Shown piece by piece: positions 63,700 to 64,000 of a stretch of 64,000 nt of DNA. The DNA comes from Barnesiella sp. An22. Lineage in GTDB: Bacteria; Bacteroidota; Bacteroidia; Bacteroidales; Barnesiellaceae. Position 1 is the first letter of the stretch. The number at the start of each line of letters is the position of its first letter. The position numbers were made by a program, and so were the translations under genes. Location of the stretch: assembly GCF_002159975.1 (NCBI RefSeq), contig NZ_NFJR01000003.1, positions 124,001-188,000 of the forward strand. The letters run 5' to 3'. The notes below the pieces were generated by a model. It saw nothing but the letters and a program-made list of their open reading frames with translations, was not told the origin of the DNA and searched no databases.

Positions 63700-64000
63700 C
63701 TACTTGGCCAGCAACGGCGAGATATACTCGAGCACCTTCTGCAGACCCTCCTCCCGGTTCCACTTCACCTTGTTCTTTTTCAAGAAGGTGTTGAACTCCT
63801 TCTGGTCGGCCTCGGGCAACAGTTTGGAGATGGTGCGCTTGTTGGCGTTATAGAGCTGACCGTCGATGACAAAACAGAAACGTACCGAAAGCGGCAGCGT
63901 CTGGCCATTCTCACGCTCGACCCGGATGAGGTCGTAATTAAGATTGGTGAGACCGCCTATCTGCAGACTCGACAGATTGTCTACGGCCGAAGTCGACGAC
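63700..64000 (-). CDS. C-terminal part of an unrecognised protein
   Basis: The reverse strand is open from the window edge to the TAG at 63700-63702, giving the last 99 residues or so. The part seen reads SSLQIGGLTNLNYDLIRVE at its start and FLKKNKVKWNREEGLQKVLE near its end, with LPLSVRFCFVIDGQLYNANK between. The tail is helical and basic. I do not recognise a family. The strand is continuous and codon use matches the neighbours, so it is a real gene whose start lies beyond the window. Confidence 0.65.
   Translation of the reverse strand, partial: SSTSAVDNLSSLQIGGLTNLNYDLIRVERENGQTLPLSVRFCFVIDGQLYNANKRTISKLLPEADQKEFNTFLKKNKVKWNREEGLQKVLEYISPLLAK

Overview
The window looks like chromosomal DNA of a Bacteroidales bacterium. 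It has SusC/SusD and TonB-linked receptors, an LptE/SecG cluster, DUF4834 and DUF5689 proteins, proteins ending in type IX-like sorting domains, and promoters of the Bacteroidetes type (TTTG, about 20 nt, TAnnTTTG) with no clear Shine-Dalgarno sites. GC-rich coding with AT-rich spacers fits a Barnesiella-like member of the order; the genus is an inference. I saw no tRNA, rRNA, CRISPR array, insertion sequence or prophage.

Layout. 1-5.2 kb: a DUF5689 lipoprotein (cut by the window edge) and a TonB-dependent receptor, divergent from a secreted endonuclease/exonuclease/phosphatase-family enzyme. 5.3-14.8 kb: mostly housekeeping genes (secreted sorting-domain protein, SBF-type transporter, RmuC, SGNH lipoprotein, DUF695 protein, pheT-yebC, an RluA-type pseudouridine synthase). 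14.9-18.2 kb: a compact five-gene minus-strand operon with the parts of a ubiquitin-like conjugation pathway: a JAB/JAMM peptidase fused to an E2-like domain without cysteine, an E2-like protein, a 67-residue protein, an E1/ThiF-like protein and a small membrane protein. This is the most unusual content of the window. 18.3-32.3 kb: phospholipid synthesis (psd, pssA), pepD, a flippase-like membrane protein, rsmA, mgtE, an acyltransferase, a sigma-54 activator followed by lptE, a TPR-like protein and secG, a YwqG protein, and bcp-recA. 32.5-39.3 kb: a seven-gene TetR-TolC-HlyD-ABC-ABC-permease-permease exporter operon with a duplicated operator at its promoter.

39.3-44.1 kb: an AT-rich spacer and a 1425-residue secreted surface protein with two near-identical blocks of about 285 residues; its composition differs from its neighbours. 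44.2-52.0 kb (minus): a saccharopine-dehydrogenase-family gene, pdxA, rlmN, a PpiD-like foldase, a CNNM/CorC-family protein and lptC. 52.1-61.2 kb (minus): a C10 cysteine protease and a four-gene SusC-SusD-lipoprotein-lipoprotein operon. 61.6 kb to the end: coaX with an overlapping outer-membrane protein gene, then the 3' end of an unrecognised minus-strand gene.

The genes mostly serve envelope work: LPS export (LptC, LptE), protein secretion and folding (SecG, PpiD), phospholipid synthesis, nutrient import and drug or toxin export. The ubiquitin-like operon stands alone between a pseudouridine synthase and psd and has its own promoter and a terminator-like hairpin.
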